A DNA stretch of 64,000 nt from Gnetum montanum (lineage: Eukaryota > Streptophyta > Gnetopsida > Gnetales > Gnetaceae). This document shows, one piece after another, positions 22,890-33,034 of this stretch. The notes beneath the pieces were generated by a model that saw only the letters and a list, made by a program, of their open reading frames with translations, was not told where the DNA came from and did not search any database. The stretch's first letter is position 1. Every line of letters starts with the position of its first letter. Made by a program: the position numbers and the translations under genes. The DNA is taken from assembly GCA_015680685.1 (NCBI GenBank), contig MNCI01007975.1:101761-165760 (forward strand). Reading direction: 5' to 3'.

Positions 22890-23510
22890 GTAGACGTGAC
22901 ACCCTTCCGTGGTTGTTTACGCTTTATGCGGTGCAGATCGGTCACCTCGACGGTTCCTTGGGAGCCCCACAGAACACAAAACCTCCAGTTTCTTGAAAGC
23001 TAGCGTGTTTACGGTAGTCTTAAGTGTGTCTTGCACCCCATCACGCGTGGTGCAGGGCAGTTGCCTCGACGGTTCCCCTAGAGCCCCGTGAGACATAAAG
23101 CGTACTTGTACGCTAGTTAGCCTACCTACCTCATGGTCTTGTGTGCATTTCGTACCCCACCTCATGTGGTACAGAGCGGTCACTTCGACGATCCCTCGGG
23201 GATTCGACGAGACCCAAGAGCCTTTGCTAGCTAGCTTTCTTGCCCATCTTACGGTAGTCTTGCACGCATTCTGTACCCCACCTTGTGTGGTACAGGGCAG
23301 TTGCTTCGACGGTCCGTCGGGGATCCTGTGAGACGTAAAGCCTTCGTGGTAGGTAGCTAGCTTTCTAGTCTTATGGTAGTTTTGCACATGCTCTACACCC
23401 TATTGCATACTGGTGTGAACGTGACACCTGTTTGTGGTTTTTTACGCCTCGTGTGGTGCGGATCGGTCGCCTCGACGGTTCCTTGGGAATTCAGTAAAAC
23501 ATAAAGCTTT
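22890..23510 (+). repeat. About 120-bp tandem repeats in the leader of element D
   Basis: Five diverged units share GTGGTACAGGGCAGTTGC, TCGACGGTTCC and a GTGAGAC/AAAGC block. Unit anchors lie at 22928, 23046, 23164, 23285 and 23451, so the period is 117 to 122 bp with a longer last step. The repetition keeps a 156-codon antisense frame open by chance. Confidence 0.85.
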
Positions 23511-23627
23511 TTTTTTTGTTGTTCTCAGATTTTCTTACTTGTTAGCATCCTATTGCATAACCACTGCATCTTTTCAGCATAAATTTCTTATTTTTACATA
23601 GCTACTTGCATAACTACTTGCTTGACA

Positions 23628-25895
23628 ATGGCGTTTGCAACTACTACTACCAATGCTTTCAACGTAGAAGTCCCCTTCGATGTTGGAGCTCCCGTTACAG
23701 CTCAAGGCACTACTGATGCCAAAAAACTATTGAATCCAATGCAAGAAACTCACCGGTCTCTTAGAATCCAAAATTGGGGACCTAAGGGATTAGCCCAGCA
23801 ACATGAGTATTATACTTTCCTTTGCATGAAGGTGCAGGAAAATCTGCCCTTAGATTTACACGAAATCGAAGAAAAACGTAGCTTCGAGTTTACCTATTGT
23901 AATGGGAAGGAATTTATTCCTACCCTCAGCATTTCCCTACCTTTAACACAAACGTACCAAAGGCTTTGAGACTAACTAATCCAGTTGGCTAGGCTTAGGG
24001 AGCAACAGGACACAACGTCCAACTAAGAGGATTCCTTCCAAGATGGTCAGGAGGAACTCGATTCCCAATCGGATGAAGGAGGTCCAATTGACCCCACTCC
24101 TATCCCACCTACCCAGTCCTTTTGGGCTAAGCCGGCGTCCGCTACTGCTCCCTTTGTAATTATGCCCACGCTTTCGCAATCTACGGCCATAGATGCCATG
24201 GAAAGCTGCATCACTCGCGCAACATCTCAACGTTTGCTCTCACCTGTTTCGCCTGTCCCATTCGTAGTTACTTTCCAACCACAGGCTATTCAGCAGCCGA
24301 TCCCTGCAAGGCAGCATATACCAACCGTGGCTGCCCTGCCACATGTGCATGCTATGCCAACTCCACAAGCATACGCAACTGTCGGCCCATTCACGTTGGC
24401 TCCACCCATTGTGGAGGGCCCCAGCCCATCCACATGGTGGGCCTCGTTTACCTCTTCATCTGTTCTACAACCATCACAATTGTCTCATTATGCACACCCT
24501 CAAATATACCAAGCCTCGCAGGTGATACAACCCAACGTGGGATCTTGGTCCACGCTGCTAGAGACACAAGTGGTCCATTCGGTAGCCCAGCTAGCGGCTA
24601 CTGCACAAGCAACACCATCTATCAGGTGGTGGACAACCCAAGCAGTACCAATTGCAGGTGTCATCCCAACAACATCGTCGACGGGCCACACCACCATGCT
24701 CGCTGTGCCACGTGTGGGTGTTGGCTCCGTAGCACCCCAACCCTTCACGACAATGCTCGATCTAGACCAAGCATTTCAGCTTATCCAAACCCTCACTGAA
24801 GAGATAAAACGCCTCAAGGCTGTTGGGGCCAATACAGTCCAAGTCATGGATTTTTATCAAGATGACCCTATCAGCCCTGCAATACCTGCTTTAACATTAC
24901 CATTAGGGATGTCCCTCCCACACTTCACAAAATATGATGGGGAATGGGATCCTAATGCACATCTTGCTAATTTTCGGTCTAAGTCCTTGCTATTACAGCA
25001 ATGAACGCATACAATTATCTTTGTTTTCGCTATGTCCTTAGCTGGGAAAGCTCTGGATTGGCACCGTGCATTACCACGCTCATCCATTTCAACTTTGGAA
25101 GAGCTGTTGACCCAATTCGTGACACACTTCAAGTACAACTTGAAGCCTGAGATGACATTGGATCAGTTGATGGTTGTAAAACAAGACCCTTTAGAGCCGG
25201 TGCAAAAATTCATCCAGCGTTGGAGCGCAACTCTTAACGAAATCCGCGAACCTATCGCAAAAGCCCATCTATTAGCCATTTTCAAGGGTGCGGTAAACGA
25301 CTTCATTAAGTCAAAGCTGTATTACCTCGCTCCCCGCTCCCTTAGTCAGGCCTTTGCCCAAGCTAAAAGTATACAGGATGCGGTCGAGGTGAATAAAGAC
25401 CCAACCTATATCGCATACAAAAACACCTTCACAAAAAGGGAAAAGGGTAAAGCTCCAACGACCACAGTAGCCGCTGTAGCAGCTGAGGCTAAACCCAAAT
25501 CGAACAACAATGGTAGCAAAAATAGTAAGAAACCAACTACACAAGCGGCTAATCCTGCTCCAAAGTTGGCTCACAAATTGCAACCCGCTACATCTATACT
25601 TGAAACATTTATGCAATCTAAACCCAACTTTGAACGTAAAGATTGTTCGAAATATACCTCACTGCCTCTAAAACCTTCAGAGCTTCTGAAGCAGTTATTG
25701 GTAGCTGGATACATCCAACATAAGCGGATGTCAGAAGAGGTAAACGCAAGGCATCAACATTACTGTGAGCTCCTTAGGAACCCCTCTCTAACCTTGCCCA
25801 ATAAGCCTCCAGTTCCCAAGGGCTTCAGACTAGACAAATTTTACGATTACCACCAACTGTGTGGTCACAAGATGGATTACTGTCTGTCGTTGTAG
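23628..25895 (+). pseudogene. gag: gag of element D
   Basis: The frame starts ATGGCGTTTGC; a TTG codon just upstream is ignored. The N-terminal part (MAFATTTTNAF) is followed by a long Pro/Thr/Gln-rich region. The capsid-like core, LPHFTKYDGEWDPNAHLANF and LAGKALDWHRALP to FIQRWSATLNEIREP, spans 24890-25260. A basic linker and a Tat-type nucleocapsid motif, DYHQLCGHKMDYCLSL (25840-25890), follow; the usual first Cys is replaced. Only three in-frame stops are seen (near 23967, 25002 and 25893), so gag is the best-preserved gene of D. Confidence 0.8.
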
Positions 25896-26576
25896 GACGA
25901 CATCCAAAGACTAATCAACGAAGGAAAACTGGTATTAGATGAAAGCAATCTAGTACGTCTGGAGAACCAGTCTATGTATGTCTACACAGACCCCCTCAAC
26001 GCCAACAATGCTGGTTACGTCATCAATGTTGTCGGCATTGACAGTGATCCCAGGTCACCTAGGCGACCATTCATGGTCCGTATGCCTCAGTGCAGTGTGC
26101 TGTTACTGCCAGCGGTTGATCTAAACTTGTAGCCACCATTCGTTCTGAAAGTCCCATCGCAGACAACCTCCTTTGCACCATCTGTTAGCAGGGCCGCGCG
26201 ACGTCACCAGCTAACACCCCTAGCTTCATTCGTTATTAGGGGGCCGATGTCTTCAACAGCCCCCACGCCTTGCAGAAAAGACGAGCAACCTCCTCGTCCC
26301 ACAAGGCGAGCGGTACACTGGGCATGGGAGACGTCAAAAGAAAGTACCATCGAGAGCATCACCAAGCCTACGTCCTCACCCCTCGCATCCATACCTAAAG
26401 CGAGGGTTGACATAGCCATGCGGCCTATGTCACCCTATCAACAGGAATCCGAATTTAGAACTAAAATTATGTCTCCTTAAGAGATTCATCTTCTGGGACG
26501 AGTTGAAGAGGAAGAACACACCGAACAAGGGGGTGCCCAAGACCACCTGGACGCCTTCTCCCAGGTCAAATAAGCT
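25896..26576 (+). pseudogene. gag-protease linker of element D
   Basis: The frame continues after the stop as DDIQRLINEGKLVLDESN, the usual Tat-lineage sequence after the nucleocapsid motif. A poorly conserved Pro/Arg/Ser-rich linker with stops then leads into the protease. No other domain is recognised. Confidence 0.6.
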
Positions 26577-27431
26577 TTGAAGCAAAAAAAAGCTACACTG
26601 AGTTTGTATAACCTAATTATAGCATCTGTGCCTCACCATGAGGCCCTAGTTCGCATGTTAATGATGATTTCAATCAACGAGAACCTGCCTACGGAAGAGG
26701 AAGCAATGCATTCAATTATGCTCCCCTCCGTACCCCCAGACCCCGCGATGCCTCGATTGACTTTCAATGATAGCACCATTAGAAAAGATCTTGAAAGGGG
26801 TCAGGTAACTACGGTGTCCCTCTTCATCACAATTCGGGTCGGCCAACATCAGATCCGAAGGGTACATATCGATGATGGGGCTGCCACAAACATCATTCCC
26901 TTCTCTGTCATAGACAAGTTGGGCTTGGTTGACCAGATCAAACCCACCACAATGTTGTACCTAAGGTCTTTCAACGGGGCACGCGTCCTGGTGAAAGGTA
27001 CAGTGCATGTAAACTTCATAGCCGGGGACTAATTCCCCACAGATGCGATGTTCATCGTGGTCGAGGAAATACCCGGGTTTAACCTAATCCTGGGAAGGTC
27101 ATGGTTGGCGCAACTCAGGGCTGTCTCCTCACCTATACACCAGGAAATCCACTTGCCTTACACTGGTAGGGAAGTGGTGATCCACGGTGATGAAACAACA
27201 ACACAAGCAATTAGTAACATAGGAACGGAGCAGGGTTCGGAGGTTACAACCCCAGAGAACAAGGCATCTGCTCGTGCATGCATTAACCATCCAATAGGAG
27301 GATCGGTCTTACAAGTCGACCCCCAAACCAAAAATGCATGGATCGAGCTGCCCTTCTAAGTGGAAGATGATGATGCCGACGAAACCCCTAGTGAACTACT
27401 TTGGCCCTATGCTCCGATCAACTTACAACAG
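26577..27431 (+). pseudogene. pol: Protease of element D
   Basis: The aspartic protease active-site region reads HIDDGAATNIIPF at about 26865-26905, with Asp-Asp-Gly-Ala in place of Asp-Ser/Thr-Gly. The flap and second half read FNGARVLVKGTVHVNFIAGD and GFNLILGRSWLAQLRAVSSP. In-frame stops are TAA at 27030 and TAA at 27357. The frame then runs on to APINLQQ at 27431, where a candidate splice donor (CAG/GTTAAT) begins the long spacer. Confidence 0.75.
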
Positions 27432-28239
27432 GTTAATAGGCTGCTACACATATCGGAGTGACACCATCACTCCCTAACCAGTTGTTGTCCCTTGAGCACT
27501 TATTCCCTTTTCATCTCAATAACATACACTTCTCCTAGCATCATTACGCTACAGCTTGAAATGGCCTAAAACTAGCACAGTGACATTTCACTTGGTTAGC
27601 CTGCGGTACTTTTGACACGTTACGAAATGGCCCAAAACAGCCTAAAACTAGCATTATTACTTATTCGCTTTCATGACATGCTACCTTTTTGGCATTGCTA
27701 TGCTACAGCCTGAAATGGCCTAAAACTAGCATTATTACTTGTTCGTAGTGACAATATACAGTTTTTCTGGCATTGCTATGCTATGGCCCAAAAAAGGCCT
27801 AAAACTAGTACAATTGCATTTCATTCGCTTAACCTATAGTGCTTTAAACATATTGCGCAACAGCTTGAAATTAGCAATGGAAAGCATGAAATATTTATGT
27901 AATATGCAAATTAACGCGAAACGAATTTCTCTTCCAAATATTTTTCAATTCATGCAAAATTTTTGCCAGTTGCCATTGTTTGTAAATGTTTGCAAAATTC
28001 TATAACTTCGAGTATTTCAAAAGAAGACCCCATGCTGTCATGGGTCATTCTTGGTTGCATCACCTTCGTTGTTCATCTTCATTGCAGTTGCCTATGCATC
28101 TTCCATCCTAGTGTTGCCTTCTGTTCGTTCCTCGTTTCCTCCTTCTATGGGCCTTGCATCCTTGTTTAGGGCCTGCAACGTAGGGATGAAATAGTTAGTT
28201 AAAATAGCAAATGCAAGTTATGACACAACATAAGCACCT
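27432..28239 (+). other. Spacer 3' of protease with degenerate repeats
   Basis: From 27530 to 27830 a unit containing GCTATGCTACAGCCTGAAAT and GGCCTAAAACTAGCA recurs three to four times. Similar words (CCTTAAACTA, CTCAAACTAA) recur near 32600-32690 on the far side of the antisense gene. No sense-strand gene is visible. The stop of the antisense gene is at 28240. Confidence 0.6.
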
Positions 28240-29084
28240 TTAGACAGTAACATAACTAAGCTTAGAGGGGTCTGTGTCAGCCTCAGGAGGTATCTGGTCT
28301 AGGCTAAGCATGAGCCAGCGCTAGATTTCCTCGGCCATGAGGTTCGTCCAACGCTTGTCTTCAGGTTTAGCGTTCACGGTGGCGACTCTCTCCCTTTCTA
28401 TAGTCATCCACACTAGAGGTCTTGAGGAAGGGGAGGCAGTTACAGTATACCCTATCGGAAGGTCTACTTTCAGGTCAAGAGATTCCATGACCTTAACCTA
28501 CTCCTTAAATTTAGCGTAGGCCTCAGAAGCGCTGATTGCATTTACAAAGGCTTCATACGTGAAGGCCTCTATGGTAGCTTCCTTATATGGTTTTCGGTGG
28601 GTGTTGTTCTCCTGCTTATACACATGTTTGTGGTTTCTCTAAGTTTGACCCCATTTGAAAATCTTGGCACCAATGTCCTTCATGTCTTCACACTTCTAGG
28701 CCAATAGGTCCATTTGCATCTGCTGCTCCACTATCTCACGAGTGGATTCGACATTTTGACAGATGATCATCCAATATCTGGCATATTTGTCCACGGCTCT
28801 ATGCACATCCCTAACATCAGGGTTATGGTTGATGAGCAAATCATTCTTCGATCTAAGGTCTTCCACATCAATAACCAATTCGGCCTCTCGTTGCTCAGCC
28901 CTTTGAACCTGCTTCCACAGGTATTCGTTGGCACGCTGACACTCCCACAAAGAAAGTGCTGAGTGCAAGAAACACTTGTATGCCTCATTGAAAACATGAG
29001 GAGACACCTTGGTCACGTCAGGAGAAAGCATAGGCACAGCGCTAATTTTCATGGGCTAGGTCGAGTTCCACTTGAGCCGTGAAG
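28240..29084 (-). pseudogene. Exon 7: coiled-coil C-terminus of the antisense gene
   Basis: It reads VFNEAYKCFLHSALSLWECQ, then a charged helix (QRAEQREAELVIDVEDLRSK) and NDLLINHNPDVRDVHRAVDK. The tail continues through four TAG codons to a TAA stop at 28240-28242. Heptad-like spacing of Leu/Val/Ala with Glu/Arg suggests a coiled coil. Related words appear at 41600-41700 outside D. Confidence 0.6.
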
Positions 29085-29823
29085 CTGCAACGACACAAAG
29101 GATGTAGCAATCGCATTGGCATAGTAAAACCAACAAATTCAAGAGCTTTAGCATAGCAGAACAAGAGTATGTAACATCAAAACTTACTTGTGTCAAGGTC
29201 CGCCTGTTGAAGGCACTTGATCATGTCATCGACAAGTCCCTGCACGAACGTGAACTTGTCAAGGACCTCGACCCATGACTTGGCATGAATCGGGGAAGGG
29301 TCCATAGCCTCAGTGGTAGCACATGCTACACAATTAAACCTGTAAAACGATGGCTAAAATAGAATGCGATAGAGTAGATGTATCGCCAAACTTACTAGCG
29401 TCTGGCTACAGCCTTTCCTCTTGCGGAGGCAAGATGACAGCTATAGCCTTATTGGAAGGTCTTGCCAAATCCATATAGGTCCCTTCCTTGTGCGCTAGCA
29501 CCTTCCCCTTCAGATGGCGAATGTCCTCTTCATTTGTGGGCAGGGCCTCTTTGCTCGTGAGAGGCTCCCTAATGACTAAAGTTCCTGTCCTATTCCCGAC
29601 CGGAGCCCTTCCATCTGGAATTGGGGCCCCTACACCACCATTTGTCGCTCTCACTTGAAGGGTCGACACTTCCTCATCACCTTCTTCTTCTTCTTCTTCG
29701 GTTGACAGAGAAATATGTTCAACAAATTAGCTCAAAAAGGAAGGACATCACATCACGCCACCTAGCACCGCATAGCATAGCAAACAATGGTCAAAGAAGT
29801 GCTATCTAAAGAAAAACACTTAC

Positions 29824-31257
29824 CAATAGGGGGTTGCATTCTCTGTAGCTTGAGCCACAATCTTTGTCCCTTCCTTTCCTCCACACGAGGAATTTCCCTA
29901 GATGGGGGCGATCTCTTCCTTTGCAATTCCCTAGGCATAGTCTTAGCCATGAGACACTCTCCCTGCATCACGGTACCAGCTATGGCAGGAGGTGTCTCCC
30001 CCACACTATCTTGGCCATGAATGCTACAAGCTGTTAAACCCTTGATCGTCACGGACAGCGATTTCCCAACTACCTCCTAGAGATCTTGGGCTTGCATGGT
30101 CCAGAAGACCTGCCGAATCTAGGGCTTGGGAATCTGGTTGTGATCACACATGATCCAGTTCCCATTCTCCCGAGTCACTAGAAACTCTGCAAAATGCTTC
30201 AGGCAGCCTATGTAGAAGGGCATAATGTATGTTGGTGGAGTGAGCCTCCATTTTCTCGCAGAGCCCCAAAATCTTCGCTCGCAGGTTTCGACATAGAAAA
30301 TTGGCCCAGTCATAATGGGCCCCTTCCTCCATAACCTCTCGCATTATCCAGGCTTGCTCAAGCCCTAGGACCTTCCCTTGAGTAAGCAGTTGAGGGAAGC
30401 CGCGGGTGCGGAAGGCCGGGTAAATCTCCATGGTGAGTCTGCTCTTCAGCTTCTCCATAGGGAACCCTTTCCATTCCTTGGGAAGTCACAACCACTCCTC
30501 AATCTTCGTCTTCATCAAGGTTAACTCTTGCTTACCCCTCGACCCTATAGGGACACCATCGACAGGAACACCAAAAAGGTCTGCAAATAATTGGTCGTCA
30601 ATGTCAATGACCACCCGTATGCCCTGAATAAGCATGCGAAAATGACCCGCCTTCCCAGAGAAGGAGTTGACCAGAGAAACCATCTCGGCAGTCAAAACTT
30701 TAAGATTCGGGGCCAAAAATAGGTCTAGGAGCCCAGCCTTTTGGAGATTCCTGACCAGGGAGTCTGGGGCCCTTTGGTCCAACCAACATTGGCATGCCGC
30801 CACTTCGCCATATTTAAAATAGATATTAGCCCCTTGAGTTTCGGCGGTCACCACCGTCACCTCTTGGGGTTTCTTCGCCCCTGAAGTAATTTTCGCAAAA
30901 TATACTCAACATAACAACCTAGGAATACAGGAACCACAAAAGCATCTAAATATGTGACACCTACCTTTTGGTTCACTAGGTCTATACGGTAACAGGAATG
31001 GTGGAAGCACGACCAACACAATGTCCTCAACTGTGACCAGCTTAAAGGGTAGCTCCCACTCCTTGTCCAGCCAACCCTTCTCTTTGCACTAATGGTAGAT
31101 GCTGGGAAACTGGCATGGGTAAGAATGGTATTCCCTGCCACACTGGTCGATTACACCCGCTCGTAAGTTCGTAGCTAACAAAAATTCTTGCAAGGCCAGT
31201 TGTGCTGTAGCTAGGTTACCCGGTCGATCATGAAGCCTGTCATCATCAATATAGAAC
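29824..31257 (-). pseudogene. Exons 3-4: Tat aORF-like region
   Basis: Exon 3 (31257-30965) reads FYIDDDRLHDRPGNLATAQL to LLPYRPSEPK. Exon 4 (30880-29824) reads YGEVAACQCWLDQRAPDSLV, LVNSFSGKAGHFRMLIQGIR, QLFADLFGVPVDG and HYDWANFLCRNLRAKILG. This layout (a short helical block, a Phe-x-x-x-Ile-x-G block, then LFGVP) resembles the extra ORF protein of Tat-lineage elements, annotated elsewhere as putative plant transposon protein. One CGA-to-TGA stop, two TAG stops and one frameshift (near 30230) are seen. Confidence 0.5.
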
Positions 31258-31341
31258 CTGGTGACAAGCACGCATCGTTAACATATAGCCAAATATAACA
31301 AGCATGGTATGATGCAATAAGGCTAGGTTGCAAAAACTCAC

Positions 31342-31793
31342 CCGCTAACGCAGTAAACAGTCTCCTGTGGGTTCTGAAAGTACGTTGCCACGTAACGTGC
31401 AAGGAACAAAGTGTTATACTAGTGGTAGCAACTATACTCAGGTAGGTCCCAGATCCAGGCTAACCACTTCAACTCCGTGGGGTGTTGGTCGGATTTGTCC
31501 ATGGACACCTCATTGGTTAAGTATTTTAGAATACTGTGACTTGCCCCAAGCAACATGGTGTCTATGATACCGGATGACTCTACCTGCTTCAAGGAGGACC
31601 AGATGATCACACTAAAATGATTAAGAAGGAATTGCAAGAAATCTTATGCCCTATCTCTAAACTAGACAGCCTGTTCCCCTAAACGTATCTGAGGAGCAGG
31701 GGCATTGGCCACTGGCCTGCTCACATGGCACAGAACCCCGCCGATGTCCAAGACGATCAGTTTGGACCTCCACCCTGCCTTGCATGCCACATT
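31342..31793 (-). pseudogene. Exon 2: HAD/NIF-phosphatase-like domain
   Basis: The frame reads KLIVLDIGGVLCH, then FRDRA-stop-DFLQFLLN, HFSVIIWSS, a DTML block and YNTLFLARYVATYFQNP. This order matches the plant FCP1/NLI-interacting-factor-like branch of the HAD superfamily, whose consensus is KLLVLDxNGLL, FLxFxFExFEVxIWSS, and NTLLxDDSPYKAxxNP. Here the second motif-1 Asp is Gly and the late Asp pair is lost (ALA-Arg in its place), so phosphatase activity is doubtful. Stops replace residues at three sites. The match is my own motif comparison, not a database result. Confidence 0.65.
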
Positions 31794-32407
31794 CTACGAA
31801 TGTCAACACCACACGTGTCTAAAGGAAATATACATGCATAGCGTAGCTATAAAGCTAGCAATCCCCATAGCGTAGCAAGGATAGGAAAGCCTAGCATAAC
31901 AAAAATATGTGAATAAACTTGGTATAGCTACGGAACAATCAAAAACATATTCATCATAACCAAGACGGCGATAGTAGTAATGCGAAGGTCGAACCAATGC
32001 AACCGCATGCAACACAAAGGACCGAAAATGAACGTTAAACACAAAAACAAAAAGAAGAAGAAAGAGGGGAAAAGAACAACTAGAAATGTAAAACGAAGAG
32101 GCGAAGGGTACATGACAACTTACCAGGTCAGTGGTGTGCTCTGCTGCGCCACGACACGTGCCTACGGTGCACGCTCGAAGGCCTTCTTCGCCTCCTTGAC
32201 CCTCGTAAGCACCAAAAAGGTTTTAGGGGCCATTGTCTTGCTTACAGATTTGCACCTTTTCGCCACAAAAAAATTTGCTCTATCAACCAGATGACACGAG
32301 CGCATTGTGCTTCGAAACTGCCTTATGCTCAAATGAGGACTCCGTGCTCATATGAGGACTTTGTGTTCGTATAGTGAAAAATGGCAAATTTTCCGGGGTT
32401 CGAACCT

Positions 32408-32416
32408 TATTTATAG
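32408..32416 (-). promoter_or_regulatory. TATA box of the antisense gene
   Basis: CTATAAATA on the minus strand lies 183 bases upstream of the ATG at 32233, with no upstream ATG in the gene frame obvious to me. It is the same TATA form as in the LTRs here, but the antisense gene is far from either LTR. Confidence 0.5.
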
Positions 32417-33034
32417 CTGCAATGACGAAGCAGGGAGACTTACCTCTCTCTCTCTTCGATTAATGCAAGGTAACCTATGCGGTGTAGCATGCTTGCCACG
32501 CCATCATGGCACTGTTAGCATTTAAATCTTGACACGCTTCAAACCAGCTACTTGCTTCCCTGAAAATGAAAAATAATAATATATTTTGTTTTGATTAAGG
32601 GTCCACAAAGACCTTAAACTATAACCCTGCCAATCGCAATGCTACCAGCCTGAAAGGACCTCAAACTAAACAGCCCTAGCATAATTGCACCCCTAAATGC
32701 TTATGTCAATTGTTTTTCACGAGTGTCGTAATTACCAGGGATTTCGAGTCCACAACCCCGACTTCTGCATTAGCAACTTAGCACTTTCTATACCTACAAA
32801 GCCTCTTATTCCGTATACCATTACTTCGCATGGCATGTCGCAAATTGACAACTCAAGATGATACTAAACTAGCACGTTTTACGCCTCTTGTAGTCTTACG
32901 TTGTTGTATCCTGCTAGGGCAATTCATCTTGATCTTAAAAGGGCAGACTTACCACCTCGTCGATGCTTTGCAAATTGTTGTTGCATGACCTCTGGCAGGT
33001 GTCTCTTAACCAAACTTTCATCTTATGATGACAG
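32417..33034 (+). other. Spacer between antisense gene and RT
   Basis: No gene is seen. Diverged repeat words (GACCTTAAACTATAA, GACCTCAAACTAAAC) lie at 32610-32680. The stretch ends TCTTATGATGACAG, a plausible splice acceptor in frame with the RT start. Confidence 0.5.

Larger units (their letters stand above)
28240..32233 (-). pseudogene. Antisense seven-exon gene inside element D
   Basis: Predicted exons on the minus strand are 32233-32124, 31793-31342, 31257-30965, 30880-29824, 29695-29396, 29325-29188 and 29084-28240. All introns are GT-AG (donors GTAAGT, GTGAGT, GTAGGT, GTAAGT, GTAAGT, GTAAGT), sized 330, 84, 84, 128, 70 and 103 bases. Reading phase is conserved across introns 2 to 6. 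Joining exon 1 to exon 2 needs a slightly later acceptor. The product would be about 1,060 residues: HAD-like domain (exon 2), Tat aORF-like region (exons 3-4), acidic linker (exon 5) and coiled coil (exon 7). About a dozen in-frame stops, mostly TAG, and one frameshift near 30230 disable it. A TATA box lies about 180 bases upstream of the ATG. The function is unknown. Confidence 0.75.

Noticed and set aside
22917-23387. 156-codon minus-strand ORF
   Set aside because: It lies wholly within the 120-bp tandem repeats of the D leader; repetition keeps the frame open, and no domain is seen.
22890-23510. Regularly spaced repeats resembling a CRISPR array
   Set aside because: Units are whole 120-bp diverged repeats without constant repeats and unique spacers, in a plant retrotransposon leader.
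24343-24799. Several alternative frames within gag of D
   Set aside because: Shadow frames of the Pro/Thr-rich gag segment, without conserved motifs.
32408-32416. TATA box of the antisense gene as an LTR promoter from another nested element
   Set aside because: No TG...CA boundaries or target duplication could be found around it, so I keep it as the promoter of the antisense gene, with moderate confidence.
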